A DNA stretch of 64,000 nucleotides from Phycisphaerae bacterium (GTDB taxonomy: Bacteria; Planctomycetota; Phycisphaerae; Sedimentisphaerales; Anaerobacaceae), in the NCBI GenBank assembly GCA_012744475.1, contig JAAYBV010000034.1, forward strand, positions 36,532-100,531. Direction: 5' to 3'. The translations under genes and the position numbers were made by a program. Shown here piece after piece: positions 24,879-32,019 of the stretch; position 1 is the first letter of the stretch, and each line of letters opens with the position of its first letter. The notes below the pieces were generated by a model. That model saw nothing but the letters and a program-made list of their open reading frames with translations, searched no databases and had not been told where the DNA came from.

Positions 24879-25830
24879 TGCGACTCTCTTTCTTGCCGCC
24901 GGCCTCATCGCGGGGCTTCTCTTGTGCCCGCCCCTTGTTCGCCTCCACCCGGATTCGCTGCAACTCGGCGCCCGACAGCGACGCGAGAACATCGTCGGGG
25001 ATGTCGAGGTCGCGGCGCAACGCATCCAGCGTGGGACATGGACCGCCCGGTGCCGGGTCCGGTGCCTCTGTGGAGAATCGCTTCCGCCCCGGTTCACGAC
25101 GGCGAATCTTGTCGTATACGTCGCCCTGGAGCAGACGACGCAAATCGCGAGGGGATTCGCTCTGCGCTTGGGGCGATGGGGCCACGTCGTCACCATTGAT
25201 GGGAGAATCCGCATACTTGGGGAAGATGATCGCAGAAGCCGGACACATCCGCGCGCACGCCGGGCAGTTCGTCTTGCAGCCTGCCGGGTTCTGCACCTGC
25301 ACGCGGCCTTCATCGGACAGCCCATACACGCCGAACAGGCAGAAGTTCACGCACTGCTTGCAGTTCCTGCACCGTTCGTAGTCGATCACCGGAAACCAAG
25401 GGACCCAATCCGATTGATGATCTTCGATTGATGATTGATGATTGGAGGCGGAGGGGACCGACTTCTCTTCAATCATCCCTGATCCAGCACCCTTCAACAA
25501 TTCCCGAGCGATCTCCTCGGGCGACTGGGTTCGCATGTTGAACAGCCGCGTTCGTCCGAGGTCCAACGGCGCGCCGGCAGCTTCGAACAGCCATCGAATT
25601 GCTCGCGGAAAGCAGGCGACAATCGACAGCGGTTCGGCCTGCGCCCAGTGCCGCAATCTCGGATGCCGGTCGGCCGCCATGCCACACAGATCGGCCACCG
25701 CCTCCACGACCATGCCGGCGTCGCGAAGAGAACTGAACACCCGCTCTTTCACAGCGCCGGGGATCGTCTCGTAATGGGCGCAGCTACAGAACACCACGTG
25801 CGGCCGCTTCTCGGTTTGCCTTGACGTCAT
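24871..25830 (-). CDS. 4Fe-4S ferredoxin-type protein
   Basis: A 319-residue protein, first gene of the terpenoid-like operon. Residues about 10-110 contain spaced cysteines (VVFCSCAHYE, DLCGM, VACFPRAIRWLF) reminiscent of small heterodisulfide-reductase-like modules. Residues about 148-205 are a dicluster ferredoxin: CRNCKQCVNFCLFGVYG and CKTNCPACARMCP. The C-terminal 110 residues are charged and probably disordered. Between the two domains lies ASNHQSSIEDHQSD, encoded by a short ATTGAT-iterating repeat. No signal peptide. Likely role is electron supply to the radical SAM enzyme encoded 8 bases into its 3' end; inferred from position. Confidence 0.8.
   Translation of the reverse strand: MTSRQTEKRPHVVFCSCAHYETIPGAVKERVFSSLRDAGMVVEAVADLCGMAADRHPRLRHWAQAEPLSIVACFPRAIRWLFEAAGAPLDLGRTRLFNMRTQSPEEIARELLKGAGSGMIEEKSVPSASNHQSSIEDHQSDWVPWFPVIDYERCRNCKQCVNFCLFGVYGLSDEGRVQVQNPAGCKTNCPACARMCPASAIIFPKYADSPINGDDVAPSPQAQSESPRDLRRLLQGDVYDKIRRREPGRKRFSTEAPDPAPGGPCPTLDALRRDLDIPDDVLASLSGAELQRIRVEANKGRAQEKPRDEAGGKKESRNA
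25406..25445. repeat. ATTGATGATT iterated tract inside the Fe-S gene (family D)
   Basis: Imperfect iterations of CGATTGATGATT read in frame as SNHQSSIEDHQS in the linker of the Fe-S protein. It resembles short iterated tracts widespread in planctomycete genomes. It contributes polar linker residues and keeps the frame open. Confidence 0.65.
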
Positions 25831-25871
25831 AGAATCGCTGCCCTGCCTTACCGTCTATTGCCCTGCGCCGG

Positions 25872-25899
25872 GTAGGAGCGAATGATTACTCGCCCGTGC
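25872..25899. repeat. Family A repeat, diverged copy A4
   Basis: GTAGGAGCGAATGATTACTC followed by GCCCGTGC: clearly related to family A but with several arm mismatches. A second small hairpin GCAAGGCATACCTTGC follows at once. It lies upstream of the Fe-S gene in the putative leader of the terpenoid-like operon. Confidence 0.65.
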
Positions 25900-25990
25900 G
25901 AGCAAGGCATACCTTGCCCACCGGCCGCGTGGTGCGTTGTGACGCTCGATTATACCCCATGCCGGCCTCTGTAGTTCGCTCGTGCCGGCC

Positions 25991-26076
25991 GATTTCGGAT
26001 TGCAGATTCCGGACGGCGGATTCGCCGCCAGAAGCAGATCGGCAATCCGCAATCCCCAATCCACAGTCCGCAATCT
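25991..26076. repeat. Family C hairpin of GATTTCGGATT/AATCCGCAATCC units
   Basis: Iterated GATT/CGGATT units on one side face AATCCGCAATCCCCAATCC units on the other, forming a long imperfect hairpin. The tract resembles the one at 35201 but is intergenic here, downstream of the PQQ-propeller gene. Confidence 0.6.
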
Positions 26077-26106
26077 GGGCACGACGTGCGGGCCCGCCCG
26101 CTTGCG

Positions 26107-27342
26107 CTACGATCCGGAGCGGACATCGTAGACCAGCAGGACGTCCCCATGGCGGACATACAGCCTGCCGTTGGCGATGGTCGGATGGGCCCAGTGTTCG
26201 TTGGTTCCGGCCGAGATCGTAAACTGCCCCGCCGGCTTGTATCCCTCTGGGCTCGGCTGCACCAGAATCATCGTCCCTTCCTGGGTATAAACGTAGAGCA
26301 TGCCGTCGGCGGCCACGACCACACCCATTTTGGTGGCCGGGGCGTTCCATTTCACCTCGCCCGTCTTCCAGTCCAGACAGACCAGACCCCGGTTTCCGCT
26401 CTGGGCGGTTCCGTAGATACAGCCATCGAGCAGCACCGTCCCCTGCATCTGGCAATCCAGCGTCCTGTCCGTCCACTTGGCGGCCGCGTCCGTCTGGGCC
26501 AACGGCAGCATCGCGCCACCCGTGCCCATCCCCGATGCGACGTAGATCATTCCGTCGGCGTAGAGTGGGGGATTGGGCTGAACCCCGGCGCGGTGCGGGT
26601 ATTCGCGCTGCCAGACGACCTCGCCCGAACCGGCATCGACAGCGACCACGCCGTTCGCCAGCATCGTCAGGACCAGTTTGCGACCGTCGTGGTCAACCAG
26701 CCTGGCCGAGCAGTAACCCGACGGCTGACCGAGCCCCTTGGTCTGCCAGATCGTCTCGCCCGTCTCCCGGTCCAGAGCGACCAGCGATGCGTCGGGGCCG
26801 CCCGGTGTGCAGATGACCTTGCGTCCATCGACCAGCACGCACTCGGCAAAGCCAAACCTCGCCTTCTCGGCGCCGAATCGCTCCAGCAGATCGACGGTCT
26901 TGAGCGCCCGTCCGTTGTTTGCGTCGAGAACAACCAGCCGGGTGAAGCCGGTCATCACGAAGACCCGGCCGCCATCCACCGTCGGCGTGCCGCGTGTTCC
27001 CGTCGGAGCGGGGCCCTCCTTGACGAATTCCGGGCCATAGGCCACCTTCCACTTCCGCGAGCCGTCTTCTCCGAAAGCAAAAAGCACACCCTGGTTCTGC
27101 GCGTCCATGCCGGTCACGTAGACCGTCCCGTCGACAACGACCGCCGAAGAGTAGCCCGGCCCAAGCCCGTCAGCGGACCAGGCCAGCTTCGGCCCGCCCT
27201 CCGGCCACCGCTTGAGCAGGCCCGTCTCCGGGAATACCCCATCCCCTGCCGGGCCGCGAAACCGAGGGCAATCCCCCGCCTGAGCCGCCACGGCAAGACT
27301 CAAGGCCCCTATGAGCATCCCAACAACCGTCGTCCTATTCAT
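26107..27342 (-). CDS. Exported PQQ-like beta-propeller protein
   Basis: A 411-residue protein with repeated blades such as GTVYVTGMDAQNQGVLFAF, ASLVALDRETGETIWQTKG, GVVAVDAGSGEVVWQREYP and GLVCLDWKTGEVKWNAP. Each carries the W-x-x-x-G/A docking signature of PQQ/BamB-type propellers. Start 27342 has AGGAGG 7 bases upstream and opens on a signal peptide (MNRTTVVGMLIGALSLAVAA, cleavage after AQA). Such planctomycete proteins often sit in the periplasm; no PQQ-ligand set or partner is visible, so this may be a structural scaffold rather than a dehydrogenase. Monocistronic as far as can be seen. Confidence 0.85.
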   Translation of the reverse strand: MNRTTVVGMLIGALSLAVAAQAGDCPRFRGPAGDGVFPETGLLKRWPEGGPKLAWSADGLGPGYSSAVVVDGTVYVTGMDAQNQGVLFAFGEDGSRKWKVAYGPEFVKEGPAPTGTRGTPTVDGGRVFVMTGFTRLVVLDANNGRALKTVDLLERFGAEKARFGFAECVLVDGRKVICTPGGPDASLVALDRETGETIWQTKGLGQPSGYCSARLVDHDGRKLVLTMLANGVVAVDAGSGEVVWQREYPHRAGVQPNPPLYADGMIYVASGMGTGGAMLPLAQTDAAAKWTDRTLDCQMQGTVLLDGCIYGTAQSGNRGLVCLDWKTGEVKWNAPATKMGVVVAADGMLYVYTQEGTMILVQPSPEGYKPAGQFTISAGTNEHWAHPTIANGRLYVRHGDVLLVYDVRSGS

Positions 27343-27437
27343 GATCTGCCTCCTTTCTTTCCGGCAAGTATACCATTCTCGCCGGCCCATAAACAACCTC
27401 ATGCCCATTCGGTCGGAACGTGGGTCTCACAGGCAAA

Positions 27438-27863
27438 TCAGAGGTTGAACGTCTGCGGCGGATTGCCGCTGAGATCGGCGATCGTCGCGGTGGCTTCGTC
27501 CAAGTAGAAGATCTCGAACGCCGGGTTGTCGGGGGTCTGGTAGATCGACTTGACGATGGGACTGGTGTCCTGGATTCTGGCTTTGAGCGCCGGGTCGTTC
27601 GAGAATACGACCTTGCCGCCCAGACGAAGCCAAGAGAAGCTATCCCCGGACGCGCAGAACTCGACGTATGGGTGCTTCTGCATCTCCTGAAATACCGGCT
27701 TCTGGTTGGAGGTGCAGAAGTACAGTCGCCCCCCTTCTTCCAGCATGAACTGGAAGGGACGGACTTTGGGTCTGTCGTCCAAGCCAATCGTGGCCAGATA
27801 CTGGACTTGGCTCTTGACCAAAAAACTGTGGACGGCGTTCAGCGGACTCGATGTGTTCGGCAT
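27438..27863 (-). CDS. Pyridoxamine 5'-phosphate oxidase-like split-barrel flavoprotein
   Basis: A 141-residue FMN-binding split-barrel protein. Hallmarks are FLVKSQVQYLATIGLDDRPK at the N-terminus, VRPFQFMLEEGGRLYFCTSN and EMQKHPYVEFCASG. Too short for a full PdxH and without its pyridoxal-binding tail, so a general flavin reductase or stress-type protein is more likely. AAAGGAG lies before the ATG. Sixty-five bases upstream is the convergence point with a MarR gene in the same orientation. The operator at 27895-27908 is the same as the one in the MarR promoter, so this gene is probably under its control. Confidence 0.85.
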   Translation of the reverse strand: MPNTSSPLNAVHSFLVKSQVQYLATIGLDDRPKVRPFQFMLEEGGRLYFCTSNQKPVFQEMQKHPYVEFCASGDSFSWLRLGGKVVFSNDPALKARIQDTSPIVKSIYQTPDNPAFEIFYLDEATATIADLSGNPPQTFNL

Positions 27864-27894
27864 GGTTCGGCTCCTTTTCGTAATGAAACGTATC

Positions 27895-27908
27895 GTTCGT
27901 CTACGAAC
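27895..27908 (-). promoter_or_regulatory. MarR operator copy upstream of the split-barrel gene
   Basis: Perfect palindrome GTTCG-TCTA-CGAAC, 32 bases before the flavoprotein start. The identical half-sites with a 4-base centre occur in the promoter of the MarR gene at 28406-28419 and, as far as I can see, nowhere else in the window. Confidence 0.75.
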
Positions 27909-27927
27909 TATAGGCAGAAAAAAAGGA

Positions 27928-28362
27928 CTATTGGCTCAGGTTCTCCTCGATCCCGTCCAACTGTTTGACCAGGCGCTCGCGGTCCTTTTCGCTCATGTCG
28001 CCATAGAGCCTGCTCCGCAACATCTCGGAGATCTCCTCAAAGTCTTTCTGAAGGCCGCGTCCCTTGGCGGTCAGCTCCACGTACGTGACGCGAGCATCCG
28101 TTTCGCTGGGGGACTTGCGCACATACCCATGTCGTTCGAGGGTGCGGATCGTCACGGTCACGGTGGACTTGACCCGCCGGACGTGTTCCACCACCTCTCT
28201 GATGGCGACCGGTCGCTTCTGCCGCAAGAGAAAGGCCAGCACATGTCCGTGTGCGGCGACAATCCCCTTGATGTTCCGCCTCTTCAGCTCGTCTTCAACC
28301 AAGGCATTGGCCTTCTCTCTGATCCTGCCTATCTGCCCTGCGATACCATTGACATCAACCAT
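27928..28362 (-). CDS. MarR-family transcriptional regulator
   Basis: A 144-residue winged-helix protein: VAAHGHVLAFLLRQKRPVAI, then REVVEHVRRVKSTVTVTIRT (recognition helix) and the wing SPSETDARVTYVELTAKG. The frame is open to 28428, but that extension would begin inside the promoter; ATG 28362 gives the usual MarR length. Autoregulation is expected because its operator lies exactly between -35 and -10 of its own promoter. The second copy of the operator in front of the downstream split-barrel flavoprotein suggests a two-gene regulon. Inducer unknown. Confidence 0.87.
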   Translation of the reverse strand: MVDVNGIAGQIGRIREKANALVEDELKRRNIKGIVAAHGHVLAFLLRQKRPVAIREVVEHVRRVKSTVTVTIRTLERHGYVRKSPSETDARVTYVELTAKGRGLQKDFEEISEMLRSRLYGDMSEKDRERLVKQLDGIEENLSQ

Positions 28363-28399
28363 AGCCGTCCTGTTCGTTGCCTGAACTCGATATGAGAAA

Positions 28400-28428
28400 A
28401 AAATAGTTCGCACACGAACCATTGTCAA
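28400..28428 (-). promoter_or_regulatory. Promoter of the MarR gene with operator in the spacer
   Basis: On the minus strand TTGACA (28423-28428), 17 bases, then TATTTT (28400-28405). The spacer ends with the palindrome GTTCG-CACA-CGAAC (28406-28419), directly abutting the -10 box. Binding there would exclude RNA polymerase, a textbook autorepression layout. Confidence 0.75.
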
Positions 28429-28605
28429 GGAGGAATTCGTCCGAGCGGCAGAAAATTTGATGCGAACGACGCGGTCATTGCCCCGCCAGATCGGTTCGCA
28501 CTGGACCGTCGTCTTGACCGCGCCGGCTTGCTGTGCCTACAATCCCGTCGTCGCGTGGCCAGTCCACAGCGTGTCAGCAGGCTCCAGGCGTAGGAGAGAC
28601 AAACC

Positions 28606-29742
28606 ATGACCGTCAGACCCTCATGTGCCCCGCTGTTCCTGATCGTAGTCATCCTTGTATTCACCCTGCCGGTATGGGCCGACCAGCCGGCGATCACAAG
28701 CCTCTCTGAGACCCCGTTCGGCACGACGCCGGATGGACAGGATGTCATGCTCTTCACGCTCACCAACGCGCACGGACTGCGGGCGAAGGTCATCACCTAC
28801 GGGGCCATTCTCGTTTCGCTCGACGTGCCCGACCGTCACGGGCGTCTTGCCGACGTCGTGCTGGGTTTCGACGACCTCGATTCCTACGTCAGGAGGAACC
28901 CGCTCTTCGGCGCCGTCGTCGGGCGCTATGCCAATCGCATCGCCGGGGCACGATTCACGCTGGACGGCGTCGAGCACCGCATCACCGCCAACGCGGGCAA
29001 GAACCACATCCACGGCGGTGGCGACAAGCGGTTCGACCGAGTCGTCTGGAAAGGCTCCAGCTACCGCGACGGCACGGAAATTGGCGTCCGCCTGACCCAC
29101 TTCAGCCCCGACGGTGAGGAGGGCTTCCCAGGCAACCTGCAATGTACTGTCACGTACGCGCTGACCGACAAGAACGAACTGAAGATCGCGTACAGCGCCA
29201 CCACCGACAAACCCACGGTCGTGAACCTCACGAACCACAGCTACTTCAACTTGGCCGGTGCCGGCAGCGGAGACATCCTGGGCCATGAACTGATGATCGC
29301 AGCGCCGTGGTACACTCCGGCCGGTGAAGGCCTGATCCCGACGGGGGAAATTCGCAGCGTCCAGGGCACTCCTCTGGACTTCACCGAACCCCGCCGGATC
29401 GGGGAGCGAATCGACGAGCTCACCGAGACGCGGGGATACGACCACAACTATGTGCTTAAGAGCTCGTACGGCTCATCGGTCCTGGCGGCCCGGGTCCGCG
29501 AGCCTCTCAGCGGCCGGGTCATGGAGGTCTACACCACCGAGCCGGGAGTGCAACTCTACACCGCCAACGGGATGAACAACGTCAAAGGCAAACAGGGCAA
29601 GGTCTATAGCTCGCACCACAGCTTCTGCCTGGAAACGCAGCATTTCCCCGATTCGCCCAACAAGCCGCATTTCCCGTCAACAGTGCTCCGACCGGCTCAG
29701 GAGTATAGATCCGCAACGGTCTTTCGGTTCACCGTCGAGTAA
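28606..29742 (+). CDS. galM: Exported aldose 1-epimerase (mutarotase)
   Basis: A 378-residue GalM-type epimerase with a signal peptide (APLFLIVVILVFTLPVWA). Conserved blocks: VGRYANRIAGARFTLDG, NAGKNHIHGGGDKRFDRVVW, VNLTNHSYFNLAG (the catalytic His is in NHSYF) and SFCLETQHFPDSPN, close to the C-terminal acid-base region. It interconverts alpha and beta anomers of hexoses, here in the periplasm. Length and motif order are normal. It stands alone on the plus strand, divergent from the MarR gene. Confidence 0.93.
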   Translation: MTVRPSCAPLFLIVVILVFTLPVWADQPAITSLSETPFGTTPDGQDVMLFTLTNAHGLRAKVITYGAILVSLDVPDRHGRLADVVLGFDDLDSYVRRNPLFGAVVGRYANRIAGARFTLDGVEHRITANAGKNHIHGGGDKRFDRVVWKGSSYRDGTEIGVRLTHFSPDGEEGFPGNLQCTVTYALTDKNELKIAYSATTDKPTVVNLTNHSYFNLAGAGSGDILGHELMIAAPWYTPAGEGLIPTGEIRSVQGTPLDFTEPRRIGERIDELTETRGYDHNYVLKSSYGSSVLAARVREPLSGRVMEVYTTEPGVQLYTANGMNNVKGKQGKVYSSHHSFCLETQHFPDSPNKPHFPSTVLRPAQEYRSATVFRFTVE

Positions 29743-29907
29743 CAGGCAGCCGCACGCCGGACCCGCTGCAAACCGTGGCATCCATCGCCACAAGCGCATT
29801 GGCATCCTATCATGTCTGTAAAAGCGTTGTTTATAGGACTCATGCTGTTGCGGCAAGAAACCATGCCCCCCGTCCAGAAATCCATTTGACGCACAGGCCC
29901 CTGCGCA

Positions 29908-29939
29908 TTTCAAATGTACTTTTGAAACAGGCGTACAAT
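29908..29939 (+). promoter_or_regulatory. Operator and -10 box upstream of the TetR gene
   Basis: An exact inverted repeat TTTCAAA-TGTACT-TTTGAAA (29908-29927) is followed 6 bases later by TACAAT (29934-29939), a good -10 box. The operator covers the expected -35 region. It is the likely site of autoregulation by the TetR-family protein that controls the RND pump. Confidence 0.65.
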
Positions 29940-29990
29940 GATTCGCACCGGCGATCCCGATGTCCATCGGGAACAGACTCGAGGCTTGAC

Positions 29991-30719
29991 GTGGCCAGAC
30001 GAAAAGACGGAGTGGAAACGCGTGACCGGATTCTCGCCGTGGCACGGGAGGTCTTTGCGGAGAAGGGCTATCACGAGGCCACCGTCGAGGACATCTGCTC
30101 GCGGGCCGCAAGCAACATCGCCGCGATCAACTACCATTTCGGCTCCAAGGAGGAACTCTACGCTCAGGTTTGGCGCCGCGCCTTCGATGAGGCCAACGAG
30201 GCGTATCCTGCCGAAGGCGGGCTCGGCCCCGATGCGCCGGCCGAAGACCGTCTTCGTGGGGCCATTCGTTCGCTGGTCGGCAAGGTGGCCGACCGCGGGC
30301 GAATCGGCCACGCAGGCAGGCTGGTGTTACGCGAGATGATGAATCCGACCGAGGTGATCGAGCACGTCAAGAACGATGCACTGCGACCCATGCAGGAGCG
30401 GATGCGCCAGCTCATGAAAGAGCTGCTCGGTCCAGGGGCCAGCGAGGAACAGATCCACCTGTGCGGCATGAGCGTAGTCCACCAGTGCATCGCGATCGGA
30501 ATCCGTCTGTTCACCGGCAAGGTTCCGCCTCACGTGAGGTTCGATGCGCCGACCGATCAACTGGTCAACACGCTGACCAATCACATTGCCCGTTTCTCGC
30601 TGGCAGGAATCCGGACGATGCGTGAAGATATCGAGGCCGGCGGCAACGGACCGTTCGACGCGGCCCCGGCCCCAAACCGAAAACGAGGATCGACCCGGGT
30701 GTTTTCAAACAGAGCATAG
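29991..30719 (+). CDS. TetR-family regulator (CecR-like) of the RND pump
   Basis: A 242-residue regulator. GTG 29991 is used as start, since it has GAGG 7 bases upstream and immediately precedes the DNA-binding domain; the longer open frame contains nothing conserved. The HTH block reads REVFAEKGYHEATVEDICSR and ASNIAAINYHFGSKEELYAQ, a TetR signature. The C-terminal part (RLVLREMMNPTEVIEH, MSVVHQCIAIGIRL) matches CecR/DUF1956-type ligand domains. It is 10 bases upstream of the membrane-fusion gene, so it probably represses its own operon through the palindrome at 29908. Confidence 0.9.
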   Translation: MARRKDGVETRDRILAVAREVFAEKGYHEATVEDICSRAASNIAAINYHFGSKEELYAQVWRRAFDEANEAYPAEGGLGPDAPAEDRLRGAIRSLVGKVADRGRIGHAGRLVLREMMNPTEVIEHVKNDALRPMQERMRQLMKELLGPGASEEQIHLCGMSVVHQCIAIGIRLFTGKVPPHVRFDAPTDQLVNTLTNHIARFSLAGIRTMREDIEAGGNGPFDAAPAPNRKRGSTRVFSNRA

Positions 30720-30729
30720 GAACACACGA

Positions 30730-32019
30730 ATGAAGAAACTGGTATTCATTGCCGTAGTTGTCATCGGGCTTGCCGCGACCGGATGGGAAACGCACAGACG
30801 CATCGTGGCTTCGGCAGAGAAGGCGCAACCGAATCGTTCGGCCGTCGTGGTCCCGGTGGAAGTGCAGCCGCTGCGCAAGGACATGATCCGGGACATCGGC
30901 GTCTTCACCGGCTCGCTGGTGCCGAGGTCGCAGTTCGTGGTCGCTTCGAAGGCCACCGGCTGGCTGCGCAAGCTTCTTGTGGACATCGGTGACCGCGTCG
31001 GGCGCAACGAGGTGATCGCCGTCCTCGACGACGAGCAGTTCACACGGCAGGTCGAGCAGGCGCGGGCGGAACTCCAGGTGGCCAAGGCCAATGCGGAAAA
31101 CGGAGCCAGCGCGCTCGATCTGGCAAAGCGAGAATACGAGCGGATCACTGCGCTACGGGAAAAGCAGATCGCGTCGGTCGCGGAGATGGACGCCGCCGCG
31201 GCGCAGTACAACGCCAGCCAGACGCAACTGAAAGTCACGCTAGCCCAGGTGGCGCAGAGGGAAGCCGCCCTGGAGGCGGCGAAACTACAGTTGTCCTACA
31301 CGCAGGTTCGCGCCTTCTGGGAGGCGGGCGATCCGAATCGCGTGGTCGGAGAACGGTTCGTCGATGAGGGCGCCCTGGTGCAGGTGAACCAGGCGATCGT
31401 GTCGGTTCTCGAGAACAACCCGCTGGTGGCGGTCGTCTTCGTAATCGAGCGGGACTATCCGAAAATCCAGATCGGACAGCAGGCGATGATCACGACGGAC
31501 GCCTATCCCGGTCGGACGTTTGCCGGCCGGATCCAGCGAATCGCTCCGCTGATCCGAGAAACCAGCCGCCAGGCCCGCGTGGAGATTGAGGTCCCCAATC
31601 CCGACCGTCTGCTCAAGCCGGGCATGTTCATCCGGGCGCAGGTCGAGTTCGCCACGCATGAGAACGTCACGCTCGCGCCATTCAGCGCCATCGTCAGAAG
31701 GTCCGGGCAAGAGGGCGTCTTCCTCGTGGAAGAGGCCGCACCGGCGGCACCGAGTCCTCAGGCGCTGAAGGGAACGTCTCAAGGCCAGGCCTTGCAGGTG
31801 CGCTTCGTGCCCGTCACGACCGGGATCGTCAATGGTGAGGTCGTCGAGATCGCGGAACCGGAGATTTCCGGCTACGTCGTCACGCTCGGCAACCACCTGC
31901 TGGAAGACGGAGCGCGCATCACATTACCGCAGCAGAGGACGGCCGACGGAGGACAGGAAGCGACGTCTCCGCCTCCCGGCAGCGGATCGCCCGCTGCACA
32001 ACAGGGAGGTGCGCGATGA
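30730..32019 (+). CDS. RND efflux membrane fusion protein
   Basis: A 429-residue HlyD/AcrA-type adaptor. N-terminal membrane anchor (KKLVFIAVVVIGLAATGW), lipoyl half-motif SKATGWLRKLLVDIGDRVGR, a coiled-coil hairpin over about residues 105-180 rich in Ala, Gln and Glu, the second lipoyl half (VGERFVDEGALVQVNQ) and a beta-barrel domain (GRTFAGRIQRIAPLI). The C-terminal tail is Pro/Ser/Gly rich. It would bridge the inner-membrane RND pump and the outer-membrane channel encoded next; it overlaps the pump gene by 4 bases. Confidence 0.93.
   Translation: MKKLVFIAVVVIGLAATGWETHRRIVASAEKAQPNRSAVVVPVEVQPLRKDMIRDIGVFTGSLVPRSQFVVASKATGWLRKLLVDIGDRVGRNEVIAVLDDEQFTRQVEQARAELQVAKANAENGASALDLAKREYERITALREKQIASVAEMDAAAAQYNASQTQLKVTLAQVAQREAALEAAKLQLSYTQVRAFWEAGDPNRVVGERFVDEGALVQVNQAIVSVLENNPLVAVVFVIERDYPKIQIGQQAMITTDAYPGRTFAGRIQRIAPLIRETSRQARVEIEVPNPDRLLKPGMFIRAQVEFATHENVTLAPFSAIVRRSGQEGVFLVEEAAPAAPSPQALKGTSQGQALQVRFVPVTTGIVNGEVVEIAEPEISGYVVTLGNHLLEDGARITLPQQRTADGGQEATSPPPGSGSPAAQQGGAR

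Noticed and set aside
26107..27342. PQQ-dependent alcohol dehydrogenase
   Set aside because: Too short (411 residues) and without the vicinal disulfide and catalytic Asp region; only the propeller blades are seen.
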